From Jatrophihabitans_A sp035248685 (lineage in GTDB: Bacteria > Actinomycetota > Actinomycetes > Mycobacteriales > Jatrophihabitantaceae), in the NCBI GenBank assembly GCA_035248685.1, contig DATFHF010000033.1:1-64000 (forward strand): a stretch of DNA of 64,000 nt. Direction: 5' to 3'. Positions 42,876-51,498 of this stretch are shown one piece after another; the first letter of the stretch is position 1, and each line of letters starts with the position of its first letter. The translations under genes and the position numbers were made by a program. The notes under the pieces were generated by a model. The model was not told where the DNA came from, made no database searches, and worked only from the letters and a program-made list of their open reading frames with translations.

Positions 42876-43483
42876 AGCCTACGATCCACCGAGCTTCGCA
42901 CCAGGTGCACCGAGACGACGACCACCACCAGCACCAGCAGGGCTATCAGCGGCGCCCAGGTCAGGTACTGCTCCAGCCGGTGCAGCGCCGAAGCGAACGC
43001 CCAGCCGAGCAGTACGCAACCACTGCCCCAGATGATGCCGCCGACCGCGTTCCACAACAGGAAGGTCCGGTAGCGCATCGCGCTCATGCCTGCCATCGCC
43101 GGCATCAAGGCTCGCAGCACCGCGGTCAACCGGCCGACCAGCACCGCCTTGCCGCCGTGTCGGCGCAGAAAGCCATCGACCGTCCGCCAGCGGTCGGCGC
43201 CGATCCAGTTACCCAGGCCACTGTTGCGGAAGGATGGGCCGAACTTGCGACCGAACTCGAAGCCGACCGAGTCACCGCCGATTGCTGCCACGATGGCCAG
43301 CGGAATCATGATCGATAGCCGGAGCACTCCCTCGTGACAGAAGTATCCAGCCACCAGCAGCGCGGTCTCGCCGGGCAGCACCATCCCGATCAGGATCGCC
43401 GCCTCGGCGAAGGCGAGTAGCGCGGTGATCAGGTACAACCAGCCGCCGACGTGGCCGCCCAGGTGCTTGAGGAATTCGGTCAC
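42872..43483 (-). CDS. DedA-family membrane protein
   Basis: Member of the DedA/SNARE-associated family; some members are implicated in undecaprenyl-phosphate or lipid translocation. About 203 residues with five hydrophobic segments: the first around LYLITALLAFAEAAILIGMVLPGE, with the re-entrant motif GDSVGFEFGRKFG (G-D..G..xGR) and FLRRHGGKAVLVGRLTAVLRALMPAMAGMSAM, the E/G and R positions conserved in DedA. Start GTG 43483 preferred; ATG 43528 would add 15 residues. Confidence 0.88.
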   Translation of the reverse strand: MTEFLKHLGGHVGGWLYLITALLAFAEAAILIGMVLPGETALLVAGYFCHEGVLRLSIMIPLAIVAAIGGDSVGFEFGRKFGPSFRNSGLGNWIGADRWRTVDGFLRRHGGKAVLVGRLTAVLRALMPAMAGMSAMRYRTFLLWNAVGGIIWGSGCVLLGWAFASALHRLEQYLTWAPLIALLVLVVVVVSVHLVRSSVDRRL

Positions 43484-43542
43484 CGAGGAATGGTCGCACG
43501 CCGCGTGCGGCAGCTGTCGGGCCCGCATGATCCAATGACGCC

Positions 43543-44760
43543 GTGCCGAGCCCGGACCTCTCCCACGCCGCCGCCCGCCGGATCGCGCTGGCCGCCCAGG
43601 GCTTCGGCGCGCCCCGACCGGCCGGCCGGATCACCGCGCGCCAAATCCGCAAGGTCGTCGACACCATGGGGCTGCTTCAGCTGGACTCGGTGAACGTGTT
43701 GATCCGCTCGCACTACCTGCCGGTGTATGCCCGGCTGGGTGACTACCCACGCGAGATTCTGGACCGGCTGACCGGCCACACCGCCGGCCCGCTCCAGCGT
43801 GAATACATCGAATACTGGGCGCACGAGGCGTCGCTGATGCCGCTGACCACCCACCCGCTACTGCGCTGGCGGATGGCCCGGGCCGGCCAGGAGGCCTGGG
43901 GCAGCATGCAGCGAATCGCCCGGGACAAGCCCACCCTGGTCGACGACGTACGCGACTTGGTGCGGCGGAAGGGTCCGATCCGCAGCAACGACCTGGGCAT
44001 GCAACGCGCGCCGAAACAACCGGGCCAGATGTGGCAGTGGCACGACGGCAAGGTGGCGTTGGAATACCTATTCTGGGCCGGCGAGATCGGCGCCAGCCGG
44101 CGGATCAACTTCGAGCGCCAGTACGACCTGATGGAGCGGATCCTGCCGCCGGCCATCTTCGATCAGCCCACCCCGGACCCGGACGACGCCCAGCGCGAAC
44201 TCGTCCGGATCGCCGCCCGGGCGCTCGGCGTCGCCACCGAACCCGACCTGGGCGACTACTTCCGGCTGCCGCGGGCCGCCTCCAAGCTCCGGGTCGCCGA
44301 ACTGGTGGACAGTGGCGAACTGCTTCCGGTGTCGGTACAGGGGTGGCGGGCGCCGGCCTACCTCTGGCCGGCTGCGCGTCGACCACGCCGGGTCGAGGCC
44401 AGGGCATTGCTCAGCCCGTTCGACCCATTGATCTGGTACCGCGACCGCGCGTTGCGGCTGTTCGGGTTCCACTACCGGATCGAGATCTACACCCCGGCGG
44501 CGCAACGGGTGCACGGCTACTACGTGCTGCCGTTCCTGCTCGGCGACGAGCTGGTGGCCCGGGTGGACCTGAAGTCCGACCGGCAGAGCAAGGCGTTGCG
44601 GGTCCAGGCCGCCTGGGCCGAACCGGACGAGCCGATCGGCCCGGTCGCCGAGCAGCTGGCCGAACAACTGCGTGACCTGGCGAGCTGGCTCGGGCTGGAC
44701 CGGGTGGTGCTGACCGGCCGCGGCGACCTGTCACCGGCCTTGGCCAGCAACCTCCGCTGA
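43543..44760 (+). CDS. YcaQ/AlkX-type DNA glycosylase (winged-helix HTH_42 family)
   Basis: 405 residues of the crosslink-repair DNA glycosylase family (formerly DUF1006): AAARRIALAAQGF at the start, the catalytic motif GLLQLDSVNVLIRSHYLPVYARLG with Q46 and D48. This Q-x-D form is the one reported for the AlkX/YcaQ branch, whereas AlkZ uses Q-x-Q. Further family segments are EYWAHEASLMPL, AYLWP and LLSPFDPLIWYRDRALRLFGFHYRIEIYTPA. It probably excises bulky or crosslinked N7-alkylpurines. Convergent with the DUF4097 gene. Confidence 0.9.
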   Translation: MPSPDLSHAAARRIALAAQGFGAPRPAGRITARQIRKVVDTMGLLQLDSVNVLIRSHYLPVYARLGDYPREILDRLTGHTAGPLQREYIEYWAHEASLMPLTTHPLLRWRMARAGQEAWGSMQRIARDKPTLVDDVRDLVRRKGPIRSNDLGMQRAPKQPGQMWQWHDGKVALEYLFWAGEIGASRRINFERQYDLMERILPPAIFDQPTPDPDDAQRELVRIAARALGVATEPDLGDYFRLPRAASKLRVAELVDSGELLPVSVQGWRAPAYLWPAARRPRRVEARALLSPFDPLIWYRDRALRLFGFHYRIEIYTPAAQRVHGYYVLPFLLGDELVARVDLKSDRQSKALRVQAAWAEPDEPIGPVAEQLAEQLRDLASWLGLDRVVLTGRGDLSPALASNLR

Positions 44761-44766
44761 GCTAGG

Positions 44767-45576
44767 TCAGCTGACCGGCACCTCGGCGACCATCGCACGG
44801 CGTACGGTGATATCGCCGCTGCCGGTACGGGCCCGCAACTTGATGGTCGGCCCGTCGCCGGCCGAGTTCTCCAACGGCATCTCGGTACGGACCTGACCGC
44901 TGCCGGTTCGCACATCCAGCCGTGCCCGCACACCGGCGGCCAATCCGATGGTGAGCGAGCCGGAACCGCTGGTCAGGTCGGCGTCCTGCGACAGCGATCC
45001 GATGTCCGCGGTGCCCGACCCGGACCGCAGCCGCACCGAACCCCGGGCGGTGCCGAGCTGCAAGTCACCACTGCCGACCGTGACCGCCAGATCGCCGCCG
45101 ACGGTGTCGATCTCGACATCTCCGGAGCCGCCCTTGCAGGTCGCGGCGCCGGTCACCAGCCGGGCCCGCAGGTCTCCGCTGCCGGTACGCGCGGACAGCT
45201 CACCCTCGACCTCATCCAGGTTGATGGTGGACGAGCCGGTGCGCACATCCATCGCACCCGACCTGCCGTGCACTGTGATATCGGCGGAGCCCGCGGCCAG
45301 CCGCATCGCGGTGGTAGCCGGCACCCAAACCGTCAAGTCCACGTTGTCGCGGTCGGAGTGGCCGAAACTGGAACCCTCATCGGGGACGTGCACGATCAGC
45401 TGGCTGCCGCGCAGTTCGATGGTGCCGCGCTCCAACACATCGGAGCGTGGATCCCGAGGCTCGGCCACGACCTGAGCCACCTGCCGTCCGGGCTCGGCGT
45501 GAATCTCCAGCGAGCCACCGCCGAGCCGGCAGGACAGGCTGATCGGACCGTCCAGTCGAAATTCGTAGTCTGCCAC
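44767..45576 (-). CDS. DUF4097 beta-helix-like repeat protein
   Basis: 269 residues composed largely of short Gly/Ser/Asp repeats of the form TGSGDLRARL, VGSGDLQLGT, SGSGTADIGS, SGSGSLTIGL, TGSGQVRTEM, typical of DUF4097 'adhesin-like' domains that fold as a beta-helix. No signal peptide or membrane helix is evident, so it appears cytosolic. GTG start preceded by AAAGGAGGAAAC. It lies 47 bases downstream of an RHH regulator gene in the same direction and likely shares its promoter. Function unknown. Confidence 0.87.
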   Translation of the reverse strand: MADYEFRLDGPISLSCRLGGGSLEIHAEPGRQVAQVVAEPRDPRSDVLERGTIELRGSQLIVHVPDEGSSFGHSDRDNVDLTVWVPATTAMRLAAGSADITVHGRSGAMDVRTGSSTINLDEVEGELSARTGSGDLRARLVTGAATCKGGSGDVEIDTVGGDLAVTVGSGDLQLGTARGSVRLRSGSGTADIGSLSQDADLTSGSGSLTIGLAAGVRARLDVRTGSGQVRTEMPLENSAGDGPTIKLRARTGSGDITVRRAMVAEVPVS

Positions 45577-45623
45577 GTTTCCTCCTTTAGTTATGAGCGA
45601 ATCGTTATCAAGATCGAGGTGGG

Positions 45624-46172
45624 TCAGCCGGTGACCCAGCCGGAGATCCGCTTGCCGCCTCGGCCGCCCTGCCGGGATGCCCAGCCGTCGGCGCCGGTGC
45701 GGCTCGGGTCCTCGTGCAGTGCCGCGGTGGCGACCCGGACCAGCCAGCTGTTGACCGAGATGTCGGCGCGATCGGCAGCCTGTTCGATGCCGGCCTTGAG
45801 GGCTTCGGTCAGCCTGAGTGAGATTCGGGCGGTGGCCTCGGCTCGGTCCGGTCCGGCTGTACCGTCGGTACCCGCTGCGGTGTCGGCTCGGGTGTCGGCC
45901 GGCTCGGCGGCGACCGTGAAGCCGAGCCGATCGCCGTCCAGCTGCACCGAGATCTCCGGGATCCAGGTGAGGCCCCGGATCGCGGCCGCGTCGCTGAGCG
46001 CATCGGCCAGCTCGGTGCTGGCCCGGGTCAGCGCCTGAAGCACCGCCAACCGGACCGCGGAGTCGGCCGCCTGGGACAGCGCGGCGGCGATCTCACGGGT
46101 GCGGTCGTCGCCGAGCGCAGCGGCGGCAAGAATCTGGTCGCGGACCTGGTGACCTGCGTCAGCGAGGTTCAT
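45624..46172 (-). CDS. Ribbon-helix-helix (HicB/Arc-like) regulator
   Basis: 182 residues. An N-terminal helical region (DAGHQVRDQILAAAALGDDRTREIAAALS) is followed by an RHH-type DNA-binding segment near residues 113-147: ATARISLRLTEALKAGIEQAADRADISVNSWLVRVATAAL, where the RISLRL strand and NSWLVR helix start are characteristic of HicB/Arc-type proteins. It has no toxin partner with a HicA motif next to it; the co-transcribed gene is DUF4097. The 23-base palindrome eight bases before the ATG is its likely operator. Confidence 0.8.
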   Translation of the reverse strand: MNLADAGHQVRDQILAAAALGDDRTREIAAALSQAADSAVRLAVLQALTRASTELADALSDAAAIRGLTWIPEISVQLDGDRLGFTVAAEPADTRADTAAGTDGTAGPDRAEATARISLRLTEALKAGIEQAADRADISVNSWLVRVATAALHEDPSRTGADGWASRQGGRGGKRISGWVTG

Positions 46173-46178
46173 GCCGCC

Positions 46179-46220
46179 ATTATGACATCATCATGATGTC
46201 ATAGCAACAGCACCATGGTG
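46179..46220 (-). promoter_or_regulatory. Leaderless promoter covered by palindromic operators of the RHH regulator
   Basis: On the minus strand TTGCTA (46207-46202) and CATAAT (46184-46179) are spaced exactly 17 bases, with only six bases from the -10 to the ATG at 46172, so the transcript would be leaderless. A perfect palindrome of 23 bases (46181-46203; half-site TGACATCAT around a central C at 46192) overlaps the -10 and spacer. A second palindrome, CACCATGGTG at 46211-46220, followed by TCAT, repeats the half-site pattern upstream. Confidence 0.72.
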
Positions 46221-46305
46221 TCATCGCGGTGTCGGCACCGGATCGGTGTCCGCGACTCGTTAGGTTGGCTGCACGCCCGCCTTCGGGCGAAGGAGGTTGT
46301 CACCC

Positions 46306-47055
46306 ATGCCCGTCGTCGTCGAACCCGCGGTCCGGCTGATCGCCTGGACGCAGTTCCAGCCGCCGCCGGAGGTGGATTGGCACAGTGACGCCGACGGCGG
46401 GCAGGCGCTGGCCGAATTTGCCGGCCGGGCTTGCTACCAAGCGTGGGAACGGAACAATCCCGCCACCGCCGACAACCTCGGCTACCTGCGGCACATCCTT
46501 CAGGTCGGGCACCTGGCGGTGCTCGAGCACGCCAACGCCACCTTCTACCTGACCGGGATCTCCCGCGCGCTCGGGCACGAGCTGACCAGGCACCGGCACT
46601 TCAGCTTCTCCCAGCTCTCGCCGCGACACCTGCCGACCGAGGCGAGCTTCGTCGAGCCCGCGGTGTTCGCCGAGGATCCGCAATTGCACGAGGCATTCCT
46701 GGCCGCCATGCACTCGGCCGAGGACGCGCATCAGCAGGCGCTGGCGGCGCTCACCGAACGACATGCCGAATCGGAGCAGGCCGGGCTGCGGCGCAAGCAG
46801 TTGCGCCAGGCGGCCCGGGCCATCCTGCCCGGCGCCGCGGAGACGCAGTTGGTGATGACGGGCAACTACCGGGCCTGGCGGCACCTGTTGGCGATGCGGG
46901 CCTCCGAGCATGCCGACCGGGAGATGCGGCTGGTAGCGGTCAGTTGCCTGCGCCAGTTACAGCAAATAGCACCGCACGTCTTCGGCGATTTCACTATCAC
47001 CAGCTTGGCGGACGGCTCCGAACTGGCCGCCTCGCCGCTGGTGACCGAGGTCTGA
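46306..47055 (+). CDS. thyX: FAD-dependent thymidylate synthase
   Basis: Makes dTMP from dUMP using methylene-tetrahydrofolate, NADPH and FAD. The ThyX motif RHR-X7-S is R95-H-R97 to S105 (RHRHFSFSQLSPRH). Other signatures are ISRALGHELTRHR and the late segment RQAARAILPGAAETQLVMTGNYRAWRHLLAMRASEHADREMR. 249 residues. ATG 46306 has GAAGGAGG ten bases upstream. A small hairpin (GCCCG/CGGGC) precedes the RBS. thyX followed by dapA is common in actinobacteria. Confidence 0.97.
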   Translation: MPVVVEPAVRLIAWTQFQPPPEVDWHSDADGGQALAEFAGRACYQAWERNNPATADNLGYLRHILQVGHLAVLEHANATFYLTGISRALGHELTRHRHFSFSQLSPRHLPTEASFVEPAVFAEDPQLHEAFLAAMHSAEDAHQQALAALTERHAESEQAGLRRKQLRQAARAILPGAAETQLVMTGNYRAWRHLLAMRASEHADREMRLVAVSCLRQLQQIAPHVFGDFTITSLADGSELAASPLVTEV

Positions 47056-47064
47056 GCCGGCCGG

Positions 47065-47676
47065 ATGAGCAGCCTGGCCGAACTGGTGGCGCGTGCCGCC
47101 GAACTGGCCGGCGCCGGTAGACGGCAGATCCTCGGCATTACCGGACCGCCGGGTGCCGGCAAGTCGCGGTTGGCCGACCGGATCGTGCACGGCCTCGGTG
47201 CCGATCAGGCCATGCTGGTCGGCATGGACGGCTTTCACCTGGCCCAGGCGGAGCTGGTGCGGCTCGGGCTGGCCGACCGCAAGGGTGCGCCGGAGACCTT
47301 CGACCGGGCCGGCTACCTGGCACTGCTCGGCAGGCTGCGGGAGAACGCCGGCACCGTCTACGCGCCGGTGTTCGACCGGCGGTTGGAGGATTCGATCGCG
47401 GCCGCCGTCGCCGTCCCGCCCGAGGTGCCACTGGTCGTCACCGAAGGCAATTACCTGCTGCACTGGCCCGAGGTGCGGCCGCTGCTGGATGAGGTCTGGT
47501 ACCTCGACCCGGATCCAGCGGACCGGGTGGCGGCGCTGATCGCTCGGCATGTGTCCTTCGACAGATCGGTCGAGCAAGCTCGGGAATGGGTGCTGCGCAC
47601 CGACGAGTGCAACGCCCGGCTGATCGCGCGCGACCGCGACTTGGCCGACCGCGTGATCGATTGGGGGACGTGGTGA
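47065..47676 (+). CDS. P-loop nucleoside/pantothenate-type kinase
   Basis: 203-residue kinase of the phosphoribulokinase/uridine kinase-like group: Walker A GITGPPGAGKSRLADRI near residue 23, substrate-side MDGFHLAQAELVRLG (DGF motif), APETFDRAGYLALL, and VVTEGNYLL (Walker B-like). It resembles the family annotated as 'nucleoside/nucleotide kinase' or fructose-type kinase FrcK-like. It lies 9 bases after thyX and is followed by dapA, so a nucleoside-salvage role is tempting but unproven. Confidence 0.82.
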   Translation: MSSLAELVARAAELAGAGRRQILGITGPPGAGKSRLADRIVHGLGADQAMLVGMDGFHLAQAELVRLGLADRKGAPETFDRAGYLALLGRLRENAGTVYAPVFDRRLEDSIAAAVAVPPEVPLVVTEGNYLLHWPEVRPLLDEVWYLDPDPADRVAALIARHVSFDRSVEQAREWVLRTDECNARLIARDRDLADRVIDWGTW

Positions 47677-47715
47677 AACGCCCGCGCGGAGGCCGGGAAA
47701 GGTAGCGTTGAAGCC

Positions 47716-48612
47716 ATGCCGACCCAACCTGCGCAGCCGCCGTTCGGCCGGCTGCTGACCGCGATGGTCACCCCGTTCTCGGTGGCCGGTGAGCTGGATC
47801 TGGACGGTGCGGTGAGCTTGGCCAGGTACCTGGTCGACGAGCAGCACAACGACGGCTTGGTGGTGAACGGCACCACCGGCGAGGCGCCGACCACCAGCGA
47901 CTCGGAGAAGGCGGAGCTGGTGGCCGCGGTGGTCGACGCGGTCGGCGACCGGGCCCGGATAGTGGCCGGGGTGGGCACCTTCGACACCGTGCACACCATC
48001 CAGTTGGCCGAGCAGGCCGCGAAAGCCGGTGCCAACGGTCTGCTGGTGGTGACGCCGTACTACTCCAAGCCACCGCAGACCGGCCTGCTCCAGCATTTCC
48101 GAGCGGTGGCGAATGCGACCGACCTGCCGGTGATGATCTACGACATCCCGGGACGGGCAGCCGCCGCGGTGTCCACCGAGACGATGATCGAACTTGCCGG
48201 GCATGAGCAGATCGTCGCGGTCAAGGACGCCAAGGGTGACCTGGCCGGCTCGGCGCGGGTGATCGCCGAAACCGGGCTGGCCTACTACTCCGGCGATGAT
48301 GCGATGACCCTGCCGTTGCTGGCGGTGGGCGGGGTCGGCATGGTCGGCACGTCCACCCATTTCAGCGGCGCGCTGACCCACCAGCTGATCGAGGCCTACC
48401 TGGCCGGCCGGACAGTCGAGGCGCTGCGGTTGCACCAGCAGCTGCTGCCGATCTACACCGGCATCTTCCGCACCCAGGGGGTGATCCTGGTCAAGGCCGG
48501 TCTGGCCATGCAGGGACGATCCGCCGGGCCGCTCCGGTTGCCCATGGTCGAGGCAACCGAACACGAGATCAGCCACCTGCGAGCCGACCTGGCCGCCGCC
48601 GGGCTGGGCTGA
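47716..48612 (+). CDS. dapA: 4-hydroxy-tetrahydrodipicolinate synthase
   Basis: Condenses pyruvate with aspartate semialdehyde, first committed step of lysine/DAP synthesis. The Schiff-base lysine is K170 in IVAVKDAKGDL, with catalytic Y142 in MIYDIPGR, and TTGEAPTTSDSEK plus TPYYSKPPQTGLLQHF at the active site. 298 residues, TIM barrel. The mycobacterial order would put an RNase J gene right after dapA; here ftsK follows directly after 51 bases. Confidence 0.97.
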   Translation: MPTQPAQPPFGRLLTAMVTPFSVAGELDLDGAVSLARYLVDEQHNDGLVVNGTTGEAPTTSDSEKAELVAAVVDAVGDRARIVAGVGTFDTVHTIQLAEQAAKAGANGLLVVTPYYSKPPQTGLLQHFRAVANATDLPVMIYDIPGRAAAAVSTETMIELAGHEQIVAVKDAKGDLAGSARVIAETGLAYYSGDDAMTLPLLAVGGVGMVGTSTHFSGALTHQLIEAYLAGRTVEALRLHQQLLPIYTGIFRTQGVILVKAGLAMQGRSAGPLRLPMVEATEHEISHLRADLAAAGLG

Positions 48613-48663
48613 GCGGCCGCGTCGGTCCGCCCTCAAGGTGGACCTGAGCGTTACCGTGACCGA

Positions 48664-51150
48664 GTGGCAGGAACCAGTGGTACCAAGACCCGGCAGGCGC
48701 CGGCGCGAAGGCCGGCATCCGGCCGCTCCCGAACCACCCGTCGGCGTCCGCGCGGTCGGCGCGCTCCGCTGGCGGTGCTGGCGCGGCTGATCGGGCGGAT
48801 CTGGTCCGCGCTCGGGCTGCTCGCCGGCACCCTGGCCCGGGCGGTCGGCCGCAATGCCGCCACCGCCCGCGAGCTTGATCCGGCACACCGGCGGGACGGC
48901 GCGGGGCTGGCGGTACTCGGCGCCGGCCTGATCTCGGCGGCCGCGGTCTGGTTCACCGCCGCCGGGGCGCTGGGTCGGTTGATCACCGGATTGCTGCGCG
49001 CCCTGGTCGGCAACGCGGCGGTGACTGTGCCGGTGCTGCTGGTGTGCTGGGCGGTGCACTTGCTGCGCCAAGAACCACAGCCGGAACGACGCGGTCGGTT
49101 GCTGGTCGGCTGCACCGCGATCGGGCTGGCGGTGACCGGCCTGCTGCACCTGGGCGCCGGCTCGCCGACCCGGTCGGGTTGGTCGCATGCCGGCGGTCTG
49201 GTCGGCATGCTGGCCGGGCAGCTGGAGCGGGTGCTGCCGGCCGGCCTGGTGATCCTGGTGTTGTTCCTGCTCGGCGCGTTCGGGGTGCTGGTGGTTACCG
49301 CGACGCCGCTCCATCAGTTGTCCGACCTGGTCCGCGAGCTGTTCGCCGGTCGCGGCGAGGGCGATGAGTCCGAACCGTCCATGCTCGATCGGCTCCGCGG
49401 CCGGCGGTCGGCTGGCGACCCCGACCCAGCGGACGAGGCATTCCTGGACGATCCGTTCCCGGACTCCGATCCGGCCGCCGCGGACACCGAACTGCTGCCG
49501 GAGCCGACCATCCGCCGTCCCCGCAAGCCCCGACCGGTCGAGCCGGAGCTGCCGCCGATTACCCGTCCCACCCAGCTGGAACTCAACGGCGGCGCCGGTT
49601 TCTACACGCTGCCCTCGACCGACCTGCTCGGCGCCGGCTCGCACCACCTGGCGCATACCCGGGCGAACGACGAGGTGATCGCCGCGCTGTCGCAGGTCTT
49701 CGAGGAGTTCAGCGTCGACTGCGCGGTGACCGGCTTCAGTCGCGGGCCCACCGTGACCCGGTACGAGGTCGAGCTCGGCCCGGCGGTCAAGGTGGAGCGG
49801 ATTACCCAGCTGACCCGCAACATCGCTTACGCGGTGAAGAGCCCGGACGTCCGGATCATCAGCCCGATCCCCGGCAAGTCCGCGGTCGGCATCGAGATCC
49901 CCAACAGCGACCCGGAGATCGTGATGCTGGGTGACGTGCTGCGCTCGAGCGTGGCGCTGCGCGACCACCACCCGATGCTGGCCGCGCTCGGCAAGGACGT
50001 CGAGGGTGGCTTTGTGGTCGCGAACCTGGCTAAGATGCCGCACCTGCTGGTCGCCGGTGCCACCGGTGCCGGCAAGTCGTCCTGCATCAACTCGCTGATC
50101 CTGTCCATCCTGACCCGGGCCACGCCGGACGAGGTGCGGATGGTGCTGATCGATCCGAAGCGGGTGGAGTTCGCCGCCTACCAGGGCATTCCGCACCTGG
50201 TCACGCCGGTGATCACCAACCCGAAGAAAGCCGCTGACGCGCTGGCCTGGGTGGTGCGCGAGATGGACCTACGCTACGAGGACATGGAGGCCTCGGCGGT
50301 CCGGCACATCGACGACTTCAACCGCAAGGTCCGCAACGGCGAGCTGGTCGCGCCGCCCGGCAGCGAGCGGGTGTACCAGCCGTACCCGTACCTGTTGGTG
50401 ATCGTGGACGAGTTGGCCGACCTGATGATCGTCGCGCCCCGCGACGTGGAAGACGCGGTGGTCCGGATCATCCAGCTCGCCCGGGCCGCCGGCATCCACC
50501 TCATTATCGCCACCCAACGGCCGTCGGTAGACGTGGTAACCGGCCTGATCAAGGCCAATGTGCCGTCCCGGCTGGGCTTCAAGACCTCGTCGGTGACCGA
50601 CTCCCGGGTCATCCTTGACCAGGCGGGCGCGGAGAAGCTGCTCGGCAAGGGGGATGGGCTGTTCCTGCCGATGGGAGCGTCCAAACCGGCCCGAATCCAG
50701 GGCGCGTACGTGACCGATGCCGAGATCCACGCGATCGTGAAGCACTGCGCCGGACAGCTCCAGCCGACCTACCGTGACGACGTCACCATCCCGGTGACGA
50801 CGAAGAAGGACATCGACCCGGACATCGGCGACGACCTCGATGTCTTCCTGCAAGCCGTGGAACTGGTGGTGTCCACCCAGTTCGGCTCCACCTCGATGCT
50901 GCAACGCAAGCTGCGGGTGGGCTTCGCCAAGGCCGGCCGGTTGATGGACCTGATGGAATCGCGCTCGATCGTGGGACCGTCGGAGGGTTCCAAGGCGCGC
51001 GACGTGCTGGTGAAACCGGATGAGCTGGCCGGGCTGCTGTACGCGATACGCAACGGCGGTTCGGCCGACGACCTGGTCGGTGACGATTCGGCTGGTTACG
51101 ACGGGGACGACTACGACTCGGTCGAGCAGGATGCCGCCGCCCCGTTCTGA
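48664..51150 (+). CDS. ftsK: DNA translocase FtsK
   Basis: Septal DNA motor for chromosome segregation. The basic N-terminus (GTKTRQAPARRPASGRSRTTRRR) precedes four hydrophobic segments between about 80 and 215, then a Pro/Arg-rich linker and the motor: Walker A GATGAGKSSC near residue 467, Walker B LLVIVDELADLMIVAPRDVED near 580, IHLIIATQRPSVDVVTGLIKANVPSRLGF, and a C-terminal gamma domain (QRKLRVGFAKAGRLMDLMESRSIVGPSEGSKAR) for KOPS recognition. 828 residues. GTG start. Confidence 0.97.
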   Translation: MAGTSGTKTRQAPARRPASGRSRTTRRRPRGRRAPLAVLARLIGRIWSALGLLAGTLARAVGRNAATARELDPAHRRDGAGLAVLGAGLISAAAVWFTAAGALGRLITGLLRALVGNAAVTVPVLLVCWAVHLLRQEPQPERRGRLLVGCTAIGLAVTGLLHLGAGSPTRSGWSHAGGLVGMLAGQLERVLPAGLVILVLFLLGAFGVLVVTATPLHQLSDLVRELFAGRGEGDESEPSMLDRLRGRRSAGDPDPADEAFLDDPFPDSDPAAADTELLPEPTIRRPRKPRPVEPELPPITRPTQLELNGGAGFYTLPSTDLLGAGSHHLAHTRANDEVIAALSQVFEEFSVDCAVTGFSRGPTVTRYEVELGPAVKVERITQLTRNIAYAVKSPDVRIISPIPGKSAVGIEIPNSDPEIVMLGDVLRSSVALRDHHPMLAALGKDVEGGFVVANLAKMPHLLVAGATGAGKSSCINSLILSILTRATPDEVRMVLIDPKRVEFAAYQGIPHLVTPVITNPKKAADALAWVVREMDLRYEDMEASAVRHIDDFNRKVRNGELVAPPGSERVYQPYPYLLVIVDELADLMIVAPRDVEDAVVRIIQLARAAGIHLIIATQRPSVDVVTGLIKANVPSRLGFKTSSVTDSRVILDQAGAEKLLGKGDGLFLPMGASKPARIQGAYVTDAEIHAIVKHCAGQLQPTYRDDVTIPVTTKKDIDPDIGDDLDVFLQAVELVVSTQFGSTSMLQRKLRVGFAKAGRLMDLMESRSIVGPSEGSKARDVLVKPDELAGLLYAIRNGGSADDLVGDDSAGYDGDDYDSVEQDAAAPF

Positions 51151-51168
51151 TCGTCATTGACAAACAAC

Positions 51169-51201
51169 AGGGCCCTGGTCACCGGCGGTGACCAGGGCCC
51201 T
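51169..51201. terminator. Perfect terminator hairpin after ftsK
   Basis: 15 base pairs, all perfect (AGGGCCCTGGTCACC at 51169-51183 with its complement at 51187-51201) and a three-base loop GGC. It has no U-run, but it lies 18 bases after the ftsK stop and 15 bases from the end of the convergent small ORF, so it can serve both directions. Confidence 0.8.
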
Positions 51202-51216
51202 CAGGCGCGGAATTCG

Positions 51217-51363
51217 TCAGCGCATCGCGTGCCGAGCGGTGTAGAACATCCGCCGCAGACCGAGTCGGGCGCGCTGAACCGATGCGTGGCGACCGACAGC
51301 CGGCACCTTCGCGGGCTCGGTCCACTGCGCTACCCGAGTACGGGTCAACTGAAATCCGGTCAT
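51217..51363 (-). CDS. Candidate 48-residue basic protein convergent with ftsK
   Basis: ATG 51363 is preceded by GGAGGAGGTGGTC, one of the strongest ribosome binding sites in the window, six bases away. The product is basic (MTGFQLTRTRVAQWTEPAKV, then SVQRARLGLRRMFYTARHAMR) with no recognised domain and a possible amphipathic C-terminal helix. It ends 15 bases before the ftsK terminator and has a sizeable gap to argA. Could be a small regulatory or DNA-associated peptide. Confidence 0.5.
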   Translation of the reverse strand: MTGFQLTRTRVAQWTEPAKVPAVGRHASVQRARLGLRRMFYTARHAMR

Positions 51364-51498
51364 GACCACCTCCTCCGCATGCCACCGTAAGTGGTGATAT
51401 CCATGTGATGCATGAGGCTCGCGGGACCGATGATGAAATTGTGATTGCTGGTATTGATGTGACGGTTGAGGTGTCACGAAGGCTCGCCGGTAGCCCGG

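Noticed and set aside
45624..46172. HicAB-type toxin-antitoxin pair
   Set aside because: The RHH protein looks HicB-like, but the neighbour is DUF4097 with no HicA or other toxin features.
46957..50196. 1079-residue open frame antisense to thyX, dapA and ftsK
   Set aside because: Low-complexity His/Arg/Gln/Gly composition typical of an antisense frame in high-GC DNA, and it covers several well-identified genes on the other strand.
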